64,000 nt of DNA from Clavibacter michiganensis subsp. tessellarius (GCF_021922985.1 NZ_CP040788.1:496001-560000), one strand, 5' to 3'. Shown: positions 16,647-25,558, counted from the first letter of the stretch. Notes: a model not told the origin generated them from the sequence alone. Made by a program: numbers and translations.

Positions 16647-17470
16647 CAGATCTCCTTCAGCACGGCCGGCAGCGAGCGGCGGAAGACGAGCGCGCCGGCC
16701 GCGAGCAGGACGGCCGCGATGAGGGCGCTGACGCCGACGGCGTACCAGTCGAGCTCCGCGGGGAAGAACGCGGAGCGGTAGAGGCCGAAGATGCCCGTGA
16801 GCGGGTTGAGCGCCGCCCAGGGGTGCAGCTCGGCGGGGAGGTCGCGCGACGAGTAGACGACGGGGGAGGCGTAGAAGAGGAAGCGCAGGACGAGCTTGAC
16901 GGCGCGCTCGAGGTCGCGGAAGAACACGACGAGCGGCGAGACGACCAGGCCGATTCCGAGCAGCAGCGCCGCCTGGATGAGCACGGCGAGCGGGAACAGG
17001 AGGACCTCGACCGACAGCCGCGCGCCGGCCACGACCGCGAAGACCGCGAGGACCGGCAGGCTCGCGATGAGCTCGAACCCCTTGGCGAGGACGAGCCGCA
17101 GGACCCAGATGGTGCGGGGGATCCGGGTCGACCGCACGAGCTTCGCCTGCGAGCTGAACGCCTTGGTGAAGTCGCTCGTGGCGCCGGTGAACCACATCCA
17201 CGGCAGGAGCGCCGCGAGGAGGAAGACGATGTAGGGCTCCTCGCCCACGTCGCGGGAGAAGACGACGGTGAAGACGAACCAGTAGATGCCCGACATCACC
17301 AGCGGGTCGAGGATCGACCAGAACCAGCCGAGCGCGCTCGTGGAGTAGCGGACCTTGAGGTCGCGCGTGGTCAGCAGCCAGAGCGATCGGCGGTACCGGG
17401 CCGCGGGGGTGCGGGACGCGCGGCCGGGACGGACGGCATCGTGCACGGCGGGGATCCTCTGCGTCAGCAT
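16646..17470 (-). CDS. ABC-2 type polysaccharide exporter permease (TagG/Wzm-like)
   Basis: This 274-residue integral membrane protein has six predicted helices (about residues 40-265). The RDLKVRYSTSALGWFWSILDP block before helix one is characteristic of TagG/Wzm/KpsM permeases. The ATG at 17470 lies 12 bases after the cytidylyltransferase-like gene and the stop is coupled to the ATPase, so the three form one minus-strand operon. Confidence 0.9.
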   Translation of the reverse strand: MLTQRIPAVHDAVRPGRASRTPAARYRRSLWLLTTRDLKVRYSTSALGWFWSILDPLVMSGIYWFVFTVVFSRDVGEEPYIVFLLAALLPWMWFTGATSDFTKAFSSQAKLVRSTRIPRTIWVLRLVLAKGFELIASLPVLAVFAVVAGARLSVEVLLFPLAVLIQAALLLGIGLVVSPLVVFFRDLERAVKLVLRFLFYASPVVYSSRDLPAELHPWAALNPLTGIFGLYRSAFFPAELDWYAVGVSALIAAVLLAAGALVFRRSLPAVLKEI

Positions 17471-17482
17471 CCCCGAGGCGGC

Positions 17483-18175
17483 CTAGACGAAGAGGTTGGC
17501 CCTCTCGAGGTCCTCCGCGAAGTCGACCTCGACCGCGTACAGGTCGGAGATGTCTACCGGTTCGATGAGCAGGGAGTCCTGCTCGACGCCCAACTCTATT
17601 CCACGCTCGAAGTAGTCCTGGTCGCCGACGCGGGCGAGCTGTCGGATGAGGACGGGCTTGTCGGCCTTGGAGACGTAGTTGATGCCGACGGCCTCGCCGA
17701 GCCCGCCGACGACCGTCTTCGACAGCTCGCGGATGTAGCCCTCGGGGCTCGTCGTGTACTTGACCTCCTCGTCGGACACGCGGGAGGTGTTGACCGTGAC
17801 GAAGGACTGGTCCCGGGCGATCATGGCGGCCGCGCGGCGCAGGATCATCGGGTCGAACACGACGTCGCCGTTCATCCAGAGGACGCCGCCGGGGCCCGAG
17901 GCGCGCAGGGCGCGGAGCAGGCTCTTCGACGTGTTCGTCTGGTCGTACTGCTCGTTGTAGATGTACTCGGCGTCCGGGAAGGCGTCGATGATGTGGTCGA
18001 GCTTGTAGCCGACCACGATGCTGACCTTGGCGTCGTCGCCGAGGCCGAAGCGGATGTTGTCGAACTGCTGGCCCATGATCGTGCGGCCGTCGCTGAGCTC
18101 GGTGAGGGGCTTGGGGAGGCTGCGTCCGAGACGGCTGCCCATGCCTGCCGCCAGGATGACTACCTGGGTGGTCAT
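17483..18175 (-). CDS. Nucleotidyltransferase family protein (LicC/IPCT-like NTP transferase)
   Basis: This 230-residue protein has the NTP-transferase opening LAAGMGSRLGRSLPKPL (residues 8-24, with K22 as the catalytic lysine position) and a metal-binding WMNGDVVFD block near residue 105. The short compact form resembles cytidylyltransferases such as LicC (phosphocholine) and the N-domain of inositol-phosphate cytidylyltransferases. It leads the exporter operon; the ATG at 18175 follows GGAGAA. With a CDP-alcohol phosphotransferase and a TagB-like enzyme nearby, I infer it makes a CDP-linked alcohol for the polymer. The nucleotide (CTP or another NTP) and the alcohol are unproven. Confidence 0.78.
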   Translation of the reverse strand: MTTQVVILAAGMGSRLGRSLPKPLTELSDGRTIMGQQFDNIRFGLGDDAKVSIVVGYKLDHIIDAFPDAEYIYNEQYDQTNTSKSLLRALRASGPGGVLWMNGDVVFDPMILRRAAAMIARDQSFVTVNTSRVSDEEVKYTTSPEGYIRELSKTVVGGLGEAVGINYVSKADKPVLIRQLARVGDQDYFERGIELGVEQDSLLIEPVDISDLYAVEVDFAEDLERANLFV

Positions 18176-18456
18176 GTGTTCTCCGTTCGATGCGGGGTGC
18201 GGAGTCCGATCGGGAGCCCTCCGACGTCGAGGGTTCGCCGGGACTTCACCCGCGGGTTTCCTGTTCGACACGCCGTCATGCCTCCTCCACCTTACGCTGC
18301 GGGTGAGGAAATCCGGGGGATGCGGGCGCCGGTCGTGTCCCTTTCGTGACGTCCCGGCGGGCGCGCGAGGCGGGGGCGGACCCGCGGCCGGCACGCCCGC
18401 GCGCGATCCTCGACGTCGCGCGAGGACGCGCAGGCGGGCACGGAGGACGGCCTTGC

Positions 18457-18462
18457 TAACGT
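18457..18462 (+). promoter_or_regulatory. Leaderless -10 box of the long ABC ATPase gene
   Basis: TAACGT ends exactly six bases before the GTG at 18469. This supports translation from the far-upstream GTG and therefore the reality of the long N-terminal extension. The rest of the 293-base gap back to 18176 holds nothing else I can name. Confidence 0.65.
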
Positions 18463-18468
18463 GGGCGC

Positions 18469-20619
18469 GTGACCGACGCCCCCGACGAGACGACCTCATC
18501 CGACGCGACGTCCGACCGGTCCGCCGTGCTGCCCGACGGAGCAGCGGGCAGCGCCTCCGCGACACGCTCCGACGCCGAGCGCACGACCGGCGCCGATGCC
18601 GCCGCTCCCGCGCCGCGACCCGCTCCGCGCCCGCCGCGGCGGGCCACGGCGCCCTCGCCGCGCACCGCCCCCGCCGTGGTCGTCGCCCCCACCGCGCCGC
18701 GCGTCAAGTCGCCTCGCGTCACGCCCCCCGCGGCCCGTCCGGCGGCGCTGGGCGAGGACGGCGACGACCCGACGACGGGCGCGGCCCCGCGGTCCCCGCG
18801 CGTGCGGAAGCGGACCCGCGTCCAGCGACCCGCGGGTGCCACCGCGGCCGACGCCGCTCCCGAGACCACGACTCCCGCCGACGAGCAGGGGCCCACGACG
18901 CCGGAGGCGGCAGCGCCGATCTCCGACGACTCGTCGGATGCCCCGGCCGGACCCGCGCCCGCGACGAGCGAGCGCGACGACGCCGTCGCGGAGCTGCGCG
19001 GGCTCCTCGACGCCGCCGAGCAGGATCACGCGGCCCGTGCCGGACGCGACGACCCGCGTGCGGATGCCCCCGCCGGGGCGGGTGACGCGCTCGTGGGCGA
19101 GGACGTCGACGACGCCCCCGTCGCGGCGGAGGACGACCGGCCCGGCGCCCCGGCCGATGACGCTGCCCCGGCTGACGACGCCGTCGAGGCTGATGACGTC
19201 GTCGAGGCGGAGGGCGCCGTCGCACCCGCGGCTCCGGCCGCGCCCGCCGAGGATCCGGACGACGCCACCGAGAGCTCCGTCGTCGAGGACGGGCCCTCGG
19301 CCCATGGCGAGCGGGATGACGCCGCCCCCGTCGAGGGGGCTGCCCCTGCGCACGAGTCCGCGGTGGACGCAGACGACCCCGCGGAGGAGGCCCTCCCCGA
19401 GGAGTCCGCGGCGCACGTCGAGGCCGCGGTCCTGCGAGACGCCGAGGAGACGCCCTCGACCGACGACACGCCCGCCCTGGATGGGACGCCCGCCGCGGAC
19501 GAGACGCCCTCGACCGACCATGCGGCCGCCACCGACGATGCGGTCATGCCCGAGGATGCGCCGTCGATCGACGAGGCGACCTCGACCGACGAGGCGACCT
19601 CGACCGATGCAGCGACCTCGATCAACTCGTCCGATCGGACTGCGGGCTCCGACGCCGGACAGCCGGCCGAGCGCGCCGACGGAACCGCGGACGCCGCCGT
19701 CCCGGTCCCGGATCCGAGGCCGGAGCCCACCCGCTCCGTCACCGTGCGCACCGACAGCCTCACCGCGCCGCGATCGCCCCGGGGCGGCCTCGCGCGCGTC
19801 GACGAGACGGCGCTCACCCCCTCCGTCCGCGGCGACCGGGCCGCCGCGCCCGAGCTCGGCGACGAGGTCCTCGTGATCGAGGGGCTCACCAAGCGCTTCG
19901 ACGAGAAGGTGGCCGTCGACGACGTCGCGCTCACGGTCCGCGCGGGGTCCTTCTACGGGATCGTCGGGCCGAACGGCGCGGGCAAGACCACCACCATGTC
20001 GATGGTCACGGGCCTCCTCCGGCCGGACGCCGGCACCGTCACCGTGAACGGCGTCGACGTCTGGCGCGATCCGCTCACCGCCAAGCGCAGCATCGGCGTG
20101 CTGCCCGACCGGCTCCGTCTCTTCGACCGCCTCACGGGCGCGCAGCTCCTGCACTACTCGGGAGCGCTCCGCGGACTCGACGCGGCGGAGATCCGCGACC
20201 GCTCCGCCGACCTCGTCGCCGCCTTCGGGCTCGAGGACGCCGTGGGCCGGCTCGTCACCGACTACTCGGCGGGCATGACCAAGAAGGTCGCGCTCGCCTG
20301 CGCGATGATCCACTCCCCGCGCGTGCTCGTGCTCGACGAGCCGTTCGAGTCCGTCGACCCCGTGTCGGCCGCGAACGTGGTGGAGATCCTGCAGGACTAC
20401 GTCGCGCACGGCGGCACGGTCGTGCTCTCGAGCCACGGCATGGACTTCATCCAGCGCATCTGCGACCACGTCGCGATCATCGTCAACGGCCGCGTGCTCG
20501 CCGCCGGCACCATGGACGAGGTCCGCGCCGGGCGCACGCTCGAGGAGCGGTTCGTGGCGCTGGCCGGCGGCCGACGCACGGCGGAGGGGTTCTCGTGGTT
20601 GCACTCGTTCTCCGACTGA
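18469..20619 (+). CDS. ABC transporter ATP-binding protein with 460-residue disordered N-terminus
   Basis: The C-terminal part from about residue 465 is a complete ABC-2 type exporter ATPase: Walker A GPNGAGKTT, signature YSAGMTKK, and Walker B RVLVLDEPFESVDP. Residues 1-464 are low complexity, first Ala/Pro/Arg mixed, then strongly acidic and rich in Asp, Glu, Ala, Thr and Pro, with a tandem repeat coding for ATSTDE units (19570-19623). Family members normally have about 250-310 residues. The GTG start is supported by a leaderless -10 box. The permease gene starts 25 bases before the stop. Internal starts near the ABC domain cannot be excluded. Confidence 0.85.
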   Translation: MTDAPDETTSSDATSDRSAVLPDGAAGSASATRSDAERTTGADAAAPAPRPAPRPPRRATAPSPRTAPAVVVAPTAPRVKSPRVTPPAARPAALGEDGDDPTTGAAPRSPRVRKRTRVQRPAGATAADAAPETTTPADEQGPTTPEAAAPISDDSSDAPAGPAPATSERDDAVAELRGLLDAAEQDHAARAGRDDPRADAPAGAGDALVGEDVDDAPVAAEDDRPGAPADDAAPADDAVEADDVVEAEGAVAPAAPAAPAEDPDDATESSVVEDGPSAHGERDDAAPVEGAAPAHESAVDADDPAEEALPEESAAHVEAAVLRDAEETPSTDDTPALDGTPAADETPSTDHAAATDDAVMPEDAPSIDEATSTDEATSTDAATSINSSDRTAGSDAGQPAERADGTADAAVPVPDPRPEPTRSVTVRTDSLTAPRSPRGGLARVDETALTPSVRGDRAAAPELGDEVLVIEGLTKRFDEKVAVDDVALTVRAGSFYGIVGPNGAGKTTTMSMVTGLLRPDAGTVTVNGVDVWRDPLTAKRSIGVLPDRLRLFDRLTGAQLLHYSGALRGLDAAEIRDRSADLVAAFGLEDAVGRLVTDYSAGMTKKVALACAMIHSPRVLVLDEPFESVDPVSAANVVEILQDYVAHGGTVVLSSHGMDFIQRICDHVAIIVNGRVLAAGTMDEVRAGRTLEERFVALAGGRRTAEGFSWLHSFSD
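19570..19623 (+). repeat. 18-base in-frame tandem repeat (three units) in the ABC ATPase N-terminus
   Basis: Units at 19570-19587 and 19588-19605 are identical; the third (19606-19623) has four changes. Being a multiple of three, copy-number change would keep frame. Confidence 0.8.
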
Positions 20620-22166
20620 GGCTCGCGCTCCTCGCCAACGCGTTCCGCCGGAGCCCGTGGCAGGTGCTCGGGCTCGTGGTCGCCGCCGTGTACGGGATCC
20701 TCGTGACGGTCCTCGCGATCGGCGCCCTCGCCGGCCTCCGCGACGCGGACGTCTCCTCGGCGCGCGACATCGTCGTCGCCGGGGGAGCGCTCGTCGTCCT
20801 CGGGGCGCTCGTGGTGCCCCTCGTCCTCGGATCCGACGACGCCATGGACCCGCGCCGCTTCGCCCCCTACGGTATCGAGCCCCGGTCGCTGGCCTTGGCC
20901 CTCGGCGTCGCCGCGCTGGTGAGCGCACCCGGCGCGGCCCTCGTGGTCGTCGCGCTGACCACCGTCGTGACGTGGGCGCGCGACCCCGCGACGGCACTCG
21001 TGGCGATCCTCTCCGCGGCGGCGGCCGTGGTGACCTGCGTGCTCGTCGCGCGGCTGAGCACCGTCGCCGCCTCCGTCCTGCTCAGCACGCGCCGCGCACG
21101 GGAGGCGACGGGCCTCGTCGCGGGCCTGGTCGCCGTCCTCCTCGTCCCCGTGGTCGTCGCCCTCGCGCAGGCCGACCTGCTCGACGACGGCCTCCGCCCG
21201 GTCCGGGGCCTGCTCGGGGCGCTCGCCTGGACGCCGATCGGCGCCGCGTGGGCCGCACCCGCCGCGGCCGTCGCGGGCGACGCCGGCGGGGCGCTCGGCA
21301 TGCTCCTCGTCGCCCTCGCCTCCGCCGCGCTCCTCGCGCTCCTCTGGACGCGGGCCGTGCCGTGGTCGCTCACGGCGCCCGACCGGGCGCGCAGCGGGCG
21401 GAGCCAGACCGGCCTCGGCTGGTTCGGGCGCTTCGGCGCGTCCCCCGCGGGTGCCGTGGCCGCGCGCAGCGTCACCTACTGGGTTCGCGACCCCCGCTAC
21501 CGGGCGACCCTCGTCCTCATCCCCGTGCTGCCGCTCGTGCTGCTCGTCCCGCTCGTGATCGTCGACGTCGACGCGCACGTGCTCGCGCTCGTGCCGCTGC
21601 CGGTCATGGCGCTGTTCCTCGGCTGGAGCGTGCACAACGACACGGCGCACGACCACACCGCGGTGTGGCTGCACGTGGTGTCGGGGATCCGCGGCACGGC
21701 CGACCGCGTGGGGCGGCTCGTGCCGGTGCTCGCCATCGGCGTGCCGCTGGTCGCGATCGGCGCGCCCCTCAGCGCCCTGGGATTCGGGGACACGGCCGTG
21801 CTGCCGTCGGTAGTCGGCGTCAGCGGCGGGGTGCTGCTCGCGGGCGCCGGACTCGCGTCGCTCTTCTCGGCGCGCTTCCCCTATCCCGCCTCGCGTCCGG
21901 GCGACAGCCCCTTCCACGCGCCGCAGACCGTCGGCGCCGGTGCGTCCACCGTGCCGACGCTGACCTTCATCGCCACGGTCGTGCTGGCGCTCCCGTCGGC
22001 GTGGCTCGGCTGGCTCGGGCTCGTGCACGGCGGCGCGTACCCGACGTGGTCGCTCGTGGTGGGGCTCGGGATCGGCGTCCTCGCGCTCCTGGTCGGCGTG
22101 GTCGGCGGGGGCCGGGTCTTCGAGCGCCGCGGGCCCGAGCTGCTCGCCTTCGCGCAGCGCCACTGA
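20595..22166 (+). CDS. ABC-2 type transporter membrane protein (about 12 helices)
   Basis: This 523-residue polytopic membrane protein has about twelve predicted helices. The sequence NAFRRSPWQVLGLVVAAVYG leads into helix one, and a central cytoplasmic loop carries a SVTYWVRDPRYRA block. It starts with GTG at 20595, inside the 3' end of the ATPase gene (25-base overlap), behind a GGAGG site, so the pair is translationally coupled. The size suggests a full 12-helix permease that pairs with an ATPase dimer. The substrate is unknown. Confidence 0.85.
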   Translation: MVALVLRLRLALLANAFRRSPWQVLGLVVAAVYGILVTVLAIGALAGLRDADVSSARDIVVAGGALVVLGALVVPLVLGSDDAMDPRRFAPYGIEPRSLALALGVAALVSAPGAALVVVALTTVVTWARDPATALVAILSAAAAVVTCVLVARLSTVAASVLLSTRRAREATGLVAGLVAVLLVPVVVALAQADLLDDGLRPVRGLLGALAWTPIGAAWAAPAAAVAGDAGGALGMLLVALASAALLALLWTRAVPWSLTAPDRARSGRSQTGLGWFGRFGASPAGAVAARSVTYWVRDPRYRATLVLIPVLPLVLLVPLVIVDVDAHVLALVPLPVMALFLGWSVHNDTAHDHTAVWLHVVSGIRGTADRVGRLVPVLAIGVPLVAIGAPLSALGFGDTAVLPSVVGVSGGVLLAGAGLASLFSARFPYPASRPGDSPFHAPQTVGAGASTVPTLTFIATVVLALPSAWLGWLGLVHGGAYPTWSLVVGLGIGVLALLVGVVGGGRVFERRGPELLAFAQRH

Positions 22167-22268
22167 TCCCGGTCCGCGGCCCGGGCGCGCCCTCCACGGG
22201 ACCCGCGGCCACGCCGACCGGCGGAGTCGCGCGCGACATCCCCCGGGGTCGCGGCATGCGCGGAAAAG

Positions 22269-22274
22269 TACACT
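22269..22274 (+). promoter_or_regulatory. Leaderless -10 box of the DUF3039 gene
   Basis: TACACT ends exactly six bases before the ATG at 22281. Confidence 0.65.
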
Positions 22275-22280
22275 GGGACG

Positions 22281-22568
22281 ATGGTCATCCTCAGCATCGA
22301 ACAGTCCCCCGGGAGCCCCGCCCAGGGCGGCGGCACCGACACCCTCGACCGCGAGCTCGAGGAGCTCCTCGAGCAGGAGACGATCGAGCCCGGCGATCAC
22401 GAGCGCTTCTCGCACTACGTGAAGAAGGACAAGATCCTCGAGTCCGCCCTCAGCGGCAAGCCCGTCAAGGCGCTCTGCGGCAAGAAGTGGCTGCCCGGCC
22501 GAGACCCCGAGAAGTTCCCCGTGTGCCCGGACTGCAAGCGCATCTACGAGGGCATGAAGGCGGAGTAG
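22281..22568 (+). CDS. DUF3039 family small protein with zinc-ribbon-like cysteines
   Basis: This 95-residue protein is of the actinobacterial DUF3039 family (function unknown). The C-terminal half is highly conserved in type: HERFSHYVKKDKI, then CGKKW, then CPDCK, giving one Cys plus a CxxC that could bind a metal with a nearby His. The N-terminal 40 residues are acidic. A leaderless promoter supports the start. It is convergent with pncB. Confidence 0.88.
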   Translation: MVILSIEQSPGSPAQGGGTDTLDRELEELLEQETIEPGDHERFSHYVKKDKILESALSGKPVKALCGKKWLPGRDPEKFPVCPDCKRIYEGMKAE

Positions 22569-22590
22569 GCGCGCGTCTGCGCGACCGGCC

Positions 22591-23907
22591 TCAGGCGGTC
22601 GAGCCCTCCTCGGTCGGGATGGCCGGGTCGCCGGCGCGGAGCCGGAACGCCTGCGCCGGCAGGTCCCGCACGACGCGCGCGTGGTGCGCGCGGGCCGCGG
22701 CGGTGCCCTCCGCGCCGAGCCAGCGGGGGTCCGGCTCGCCTGCCTCGACGAGCGGCACGACGAGGTCGCGGTCGCCCGGGCGCGGATCCGGGTGCGGTCC
22801 GACCGTGACGAGCTCCGCGGTCGCGACGCCGTCGGCGTCGTGCCGGCGGAGCGCGGCCTTGAGGCCGCCCCGGCTCTGCTTGCCGGTCGAGCGCTTGGCG
22901 ACGGCCACCCACTCGCCCCGTCCGCCCGCCTCGCGGTGGGCGACGAGCTTGAAGACCATCCCCGCGGCGGGGGCGCCGGACCCGGTGACGAGCGACGTGC
23001 CGACCCCGTACGAGTCGACGGGGGAGGCGGCGAGGCCCGCGATGCCGTGCTCGTCGAGGTCGTTGGTGACGGTGATCCGCGTGCCGGTCGCGCCCAGCGC
23101 GTCCAGCTGGGCGCGCACCTCGCCGACGAGGACGGGCAGGTCGCCGGAGTCGAGCCGGACGGCGCCGAGGCCCGTGCCCGCGACGCGGACCGCGGTCTCG
23201 ACGCCCTGGCGCACGTCGTAGGTGTCGACGAGGAGCGTCGTCCCGGCGCCGAGGGCGTCGACCTGCGCCCGGAACGCCTGCTCCTCGGTGTCGTGCAGGA
23301 GCGTGAAGGAGTGCGCGGCCGTCCCCATCGTCGGGACGCCCCAGGTGCGGCCGGCCTCGAGGTTCGAGGTGGCGCTGAAGCCGGCGATGAACGCCGCGCG
23401 CGCCGCGGCGACGGCCGAGCGCTCGCCCGTGCGGCGCGATCCCATCTCGGCGAGCGGTCGGGCGCCGGCGACCTGCACCATGCGCGCGGCCGCGCTCGCG
23501 ACCGCCGAGTCGTAGTTGAGGACGCTGAGGACGAGGGTCTCGAGGATCACCCCGTCGGCGAAGGGCGCCTCGACCGTGAGCAGCGGCGAGCCGGGGAAGT
23601 AGACCTCGCCCTCGCGGTAGCCGGTGATGCGGCCGCGGAAGCGGTAGTCGGCGAGCCAGGCGAGCGCCTCCTCGCCGACGACGCGCTCGGACCGGAGGTA
23701 CTCCAGCTCGGCGTCGCCGAAGCGGAAGTCGCGGATCAGCTCGAGCAGGCGGCCGGTGCCCGCGACGACGCCGAAGCGGCGTCCGCTCGGCAGGCGGCGG
23801 GCGAAGCACTCGAACACGCACTCGCGGTCGTGGGTGCCCGCCTTCAGCGCTGCGTCGAGCATCGTCAGCTCGTACCGGTCGGTGAGGAGGGAGGTCGCCT
23901 GGTGCAC
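22591..23907 (-). CDS. pncB: Nicotinate phosphoribosyltransferase
   Basis: This 438-residue enzyme converts nicotinate and PRPP to nicotinate mononucleotide in the NAD salvage pathway. Family features are the opening LLTDRYELTMLDAALKAG (residues 7-24), FECFARRLPSGRRF, the MGSRR block, and the phosphate-binding VTNDLDEHGIA and GVGTSLVTGSG strands in the barrel. The start is GTG at 23907, fixed by a leaderless TAGGCT box six bases upstream. In mycobacteria pncB neighbours clpS; here clpS is about 20 kb away. Confidence 0.93.
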   Translation of the reverse strand: MHQATSLLTDRYELTMLDAALKAGTHDRECVFECFARRLPSGRRFGVVAGTGRLLELIRDFRFGDAELEYLRSERVVGEEALAWLADYRFRGRITGYREGEVYFPGSPLLTVEAPFADGVILETLVLSVLNYDSAVASAAARMVQVAGARPLAEMGSRRTGERSAVAAARAAFIAGFSATSNLEAGRTWGVPTMGTAAHSFTLLHDTEEQAFRAQVDALGAGTTLLVDTYDVRQGVETAVRVAGTGLGAVRLDSGDLPVLVGEVRAQLDALGATGTRITVTNDLDEHGIAGLAASPVDSYGVGTSLVTGSGAPAAGMVFKLVAHREAGGRGEWVAVAKRSTGKQSRGGLKAALRRHDADGVATAELVTVGPHPDPRPGDRDLVVPLVEAGEPDPRWLGAEGTAAARAHHARVVRDLPAQAFRLRAGDPAIPTEEGSTA

Positions 23908-23913
23908 GTGCCC

Positions 23914-23919
23914 AGCCTA
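23914..23919 (-). promoter_or_regulatory. Leaderless -10 box of pncB
   Basis: TAGGCT on the minus strand ends exactly six bases before the GTG at 23907. Confidence 0.7.
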
Positions 23920-24018
23920 GGGCGGCGCCCTCGCGGCGGCCCGTCGCGGAGGTCGCGGCGGCCGGCAGGCGGTCGATCCGCCTGGCGCACGCGCCGCGGC
24001 GATGACGGGGGTCCGGCC

Positions 24019-24024
24019 TAGGGT
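24019..24024 (+). promoter_or_regulatory. Leaderless -10 box of the photolyase-related gene
   Basis: TAGGGT ends exactly six bases before the ATG at 24031. Confidence 0.65.
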
Positions 24025-24030
24025 CGCAGC

Positions 24031-25494
24031 ATGCAGCGCACCCGATGGATCCTGGCCGACCAGCTGGGCGACCACTTCGACGACGGCGGGCCGATGCTGC
24101 TCATCGAGTCGCGCGGCCTCCTGGCGCGGCGCCCGTACCACCGGGCGAAGGCGCACCTCATCCTCTCCGGCATCCGGCACCGCGCGCGGGCGCTGGGGGA
24201 CCGGGTCGAGTTCCACCAGGTGGAGCACTACCGCGACGCGGTCAGCGGTCGCGACGACCTCGAGGTGGTCGACCCCACGTCGCGCGGCCTGCGGCGCCTC
24301 GTGGCGGAGGTCGGCGCCGCGGTGCTGCCGAGCCGCGGCTTCGTCACGAGCGAGCAGGAGTTCGCGGAGTGGATGGCGGGCCGCACGTCGAACCGCCTCG
24401 TCATGGAGGACTTCTACCGCTGGTCGCGCGCCCGCACGGGCATCCTCATGGACGGAGAGGATCCGGTCGGCGGCCGCTGGAACTACGACCACGACAACCG
24501 CGAGCGTCCGCCGAGGGGAGCCGCGAGCCTCGGCCTGCCCGAGCCGTGGTGGCCTGAGGAGGACGACATCGACGCCGAGGTGCGCGCCGACCTCGACGAG
24601 TGGGAGCGCAAGGGGCTCATGCGCTTCGTCGGCGAGGACGGCCCGCGACGCTTCGCCGTCACGCCGGAGGAGGGACGCCTGGCCCTCGAGGACTTCGTCG
24701 CGACCCGGCTCAACGACTTCGGACCCTTCGAGGACGCCTCGCTCGCGGGCGACTGGACCATGGCGCACTCGCTGCTGAGCGCCACCTTGAACATGGGGGT
24801 GTTGGATCCGGCGGACGTCATCGAGCGCATCGTCGCCGAGCACGCGGCGGGCCGTGCGCCCATCCAGAGCGTCGAGGGCATCGTGCGGCAGATCATGGGC
24901 TGGCGCGACTACGTCTGGCACCTCTACTGGGCCTTCGAGGACGACTACACCTCGCAGAACCGGCTCGACGCGCATCGGGGCGTGCCGAGCGCGCTGCTCG
25001 ACCTCGACGCGTCCGGCATCGAGGCCGCGTGCCTCGCCCACGTGGTCGACAAGGTCCGCACGCACGGCTGGGCGCACCACATCGAGCGCCTCATGATCCT
25101 CGGCAACCTCGCCCTGCAGCGCGGCTACGACCCGTCCGCCATGAACGACTGGTTCATCGACTCGTTCGTCGACGGCACGCCGTGGGTCATGCCCGCGAAC
25201 GTCGTCGGCATGGCGCTGCACGCGGACGGGGGCCGGATGGCGACGAAGCCGTACGCGGGAGGCGGCGCCTACATCGACCGCATGTCGGACCACTGCGGAG
25301 GGTGCCCCTTCGACCCCAAGGTGCGCGTCGGTCCCACGGCGTGCCCGTACACCGCGGGCTACTGGTGGTTCCTCGACCGCAACCAGGACCGCCTCCGCGG
25401 CAACGCGCGCATGGCCCAGCCGCTCGCGGGGCTGAAGCGGCTGAGCGACCTGCCGGAGCTGGTCGCGCAGGAGGACGCGCGGCGCTCGATGTGA
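24031..25494 (+). CDS. Fe-S bacterial cryptochrome/photolyase (FeS-BCP/PhrB-like)
   Basis: This 487-residue protein belongs to the photolyase-related family whose members carry FAD, a lumazine-type antenna and a [4Fe-4S] cluster, and repair (6-4) photoproducts or act as photoreceptors. Four cysteines fit the cluster: C334, C422, C425 and C438, with spacings 88, 3 and 13. From memory these equal the spacings of the PhrB ligands (C350, C438, C441, C454). The N-terminal domain starts with the RTRWILADQLGDH-type block of the family, and the helical FAD domain contains the HHIERLMILGN segment. A leaderless promoter supports the ATG at 24031. The gene stands alone. Confidence 0.9.
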   Translation: MQRTRWILADQLGDHFDDGGPMLLIESRGLLARRPYHRAKAHLILSGIRHRARALGDRVEFHQVEHYRDAVSGRDDLEVVDPTSRGLRRLVAEVGAAVLPSRGFVTSEQEFAEWMAGRTSNRLVMEDFYRWSRARTGILMDGEDPVGGRWNYDHDNRERPPRGAASLGLPEPWWPEEDDIDAEVRADLDEWERKGLMRFVGEDGPRRFAVTPEEGRLALEDFVATRLNDFGPFEDASLAGDWTMAHSLLSATLNMGVLDPADVIERIVAEHAAGRAPIQSVEGIVRQIMGWRDYVWHLYWAFEDDYTSQNRLDAHRGVPSALLDLDASGIEAACLAHVVDKVRTHGWAHHIERLMILGNLALQRGYDPSAMNDWFIDSFVDGTPWVMPANVVGMALHADGGRMATKPYAGGGAYIDRMSDHCGGCPFDPKVRVGPTACPYTAGYWWFLDRNQDRLRGNARMAQPLAGLKRLSDLPELVAQEDARRSM

Positions 25495-25552
25495 GCCGGG
25501 GGCCCGCGCACGCCGCCGCCGCGCACGCCGCGGGAGCCGCCCGGCCCGCCGG

Positions 25553-25558
25553 TAGGCT
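25553..25558 (+). promoter_or_regulatory. Leaderless -10 box of murI-rph-rdgB
   Basis: TAGGCT ends exactly six bases before the murI ATG at 25565. Confidence 0.7.

Noticed and set aside
18496..20997. 833-residue minus-strand frame across the long ABC ATPase N-terminus
   Set aside because: It extends over the conserved ABC domain as antisense, has no domains, and the plus-strand gene has a well-placed -10 box. The real uncertainty is only whether the plus-strand N-terminus is translated.
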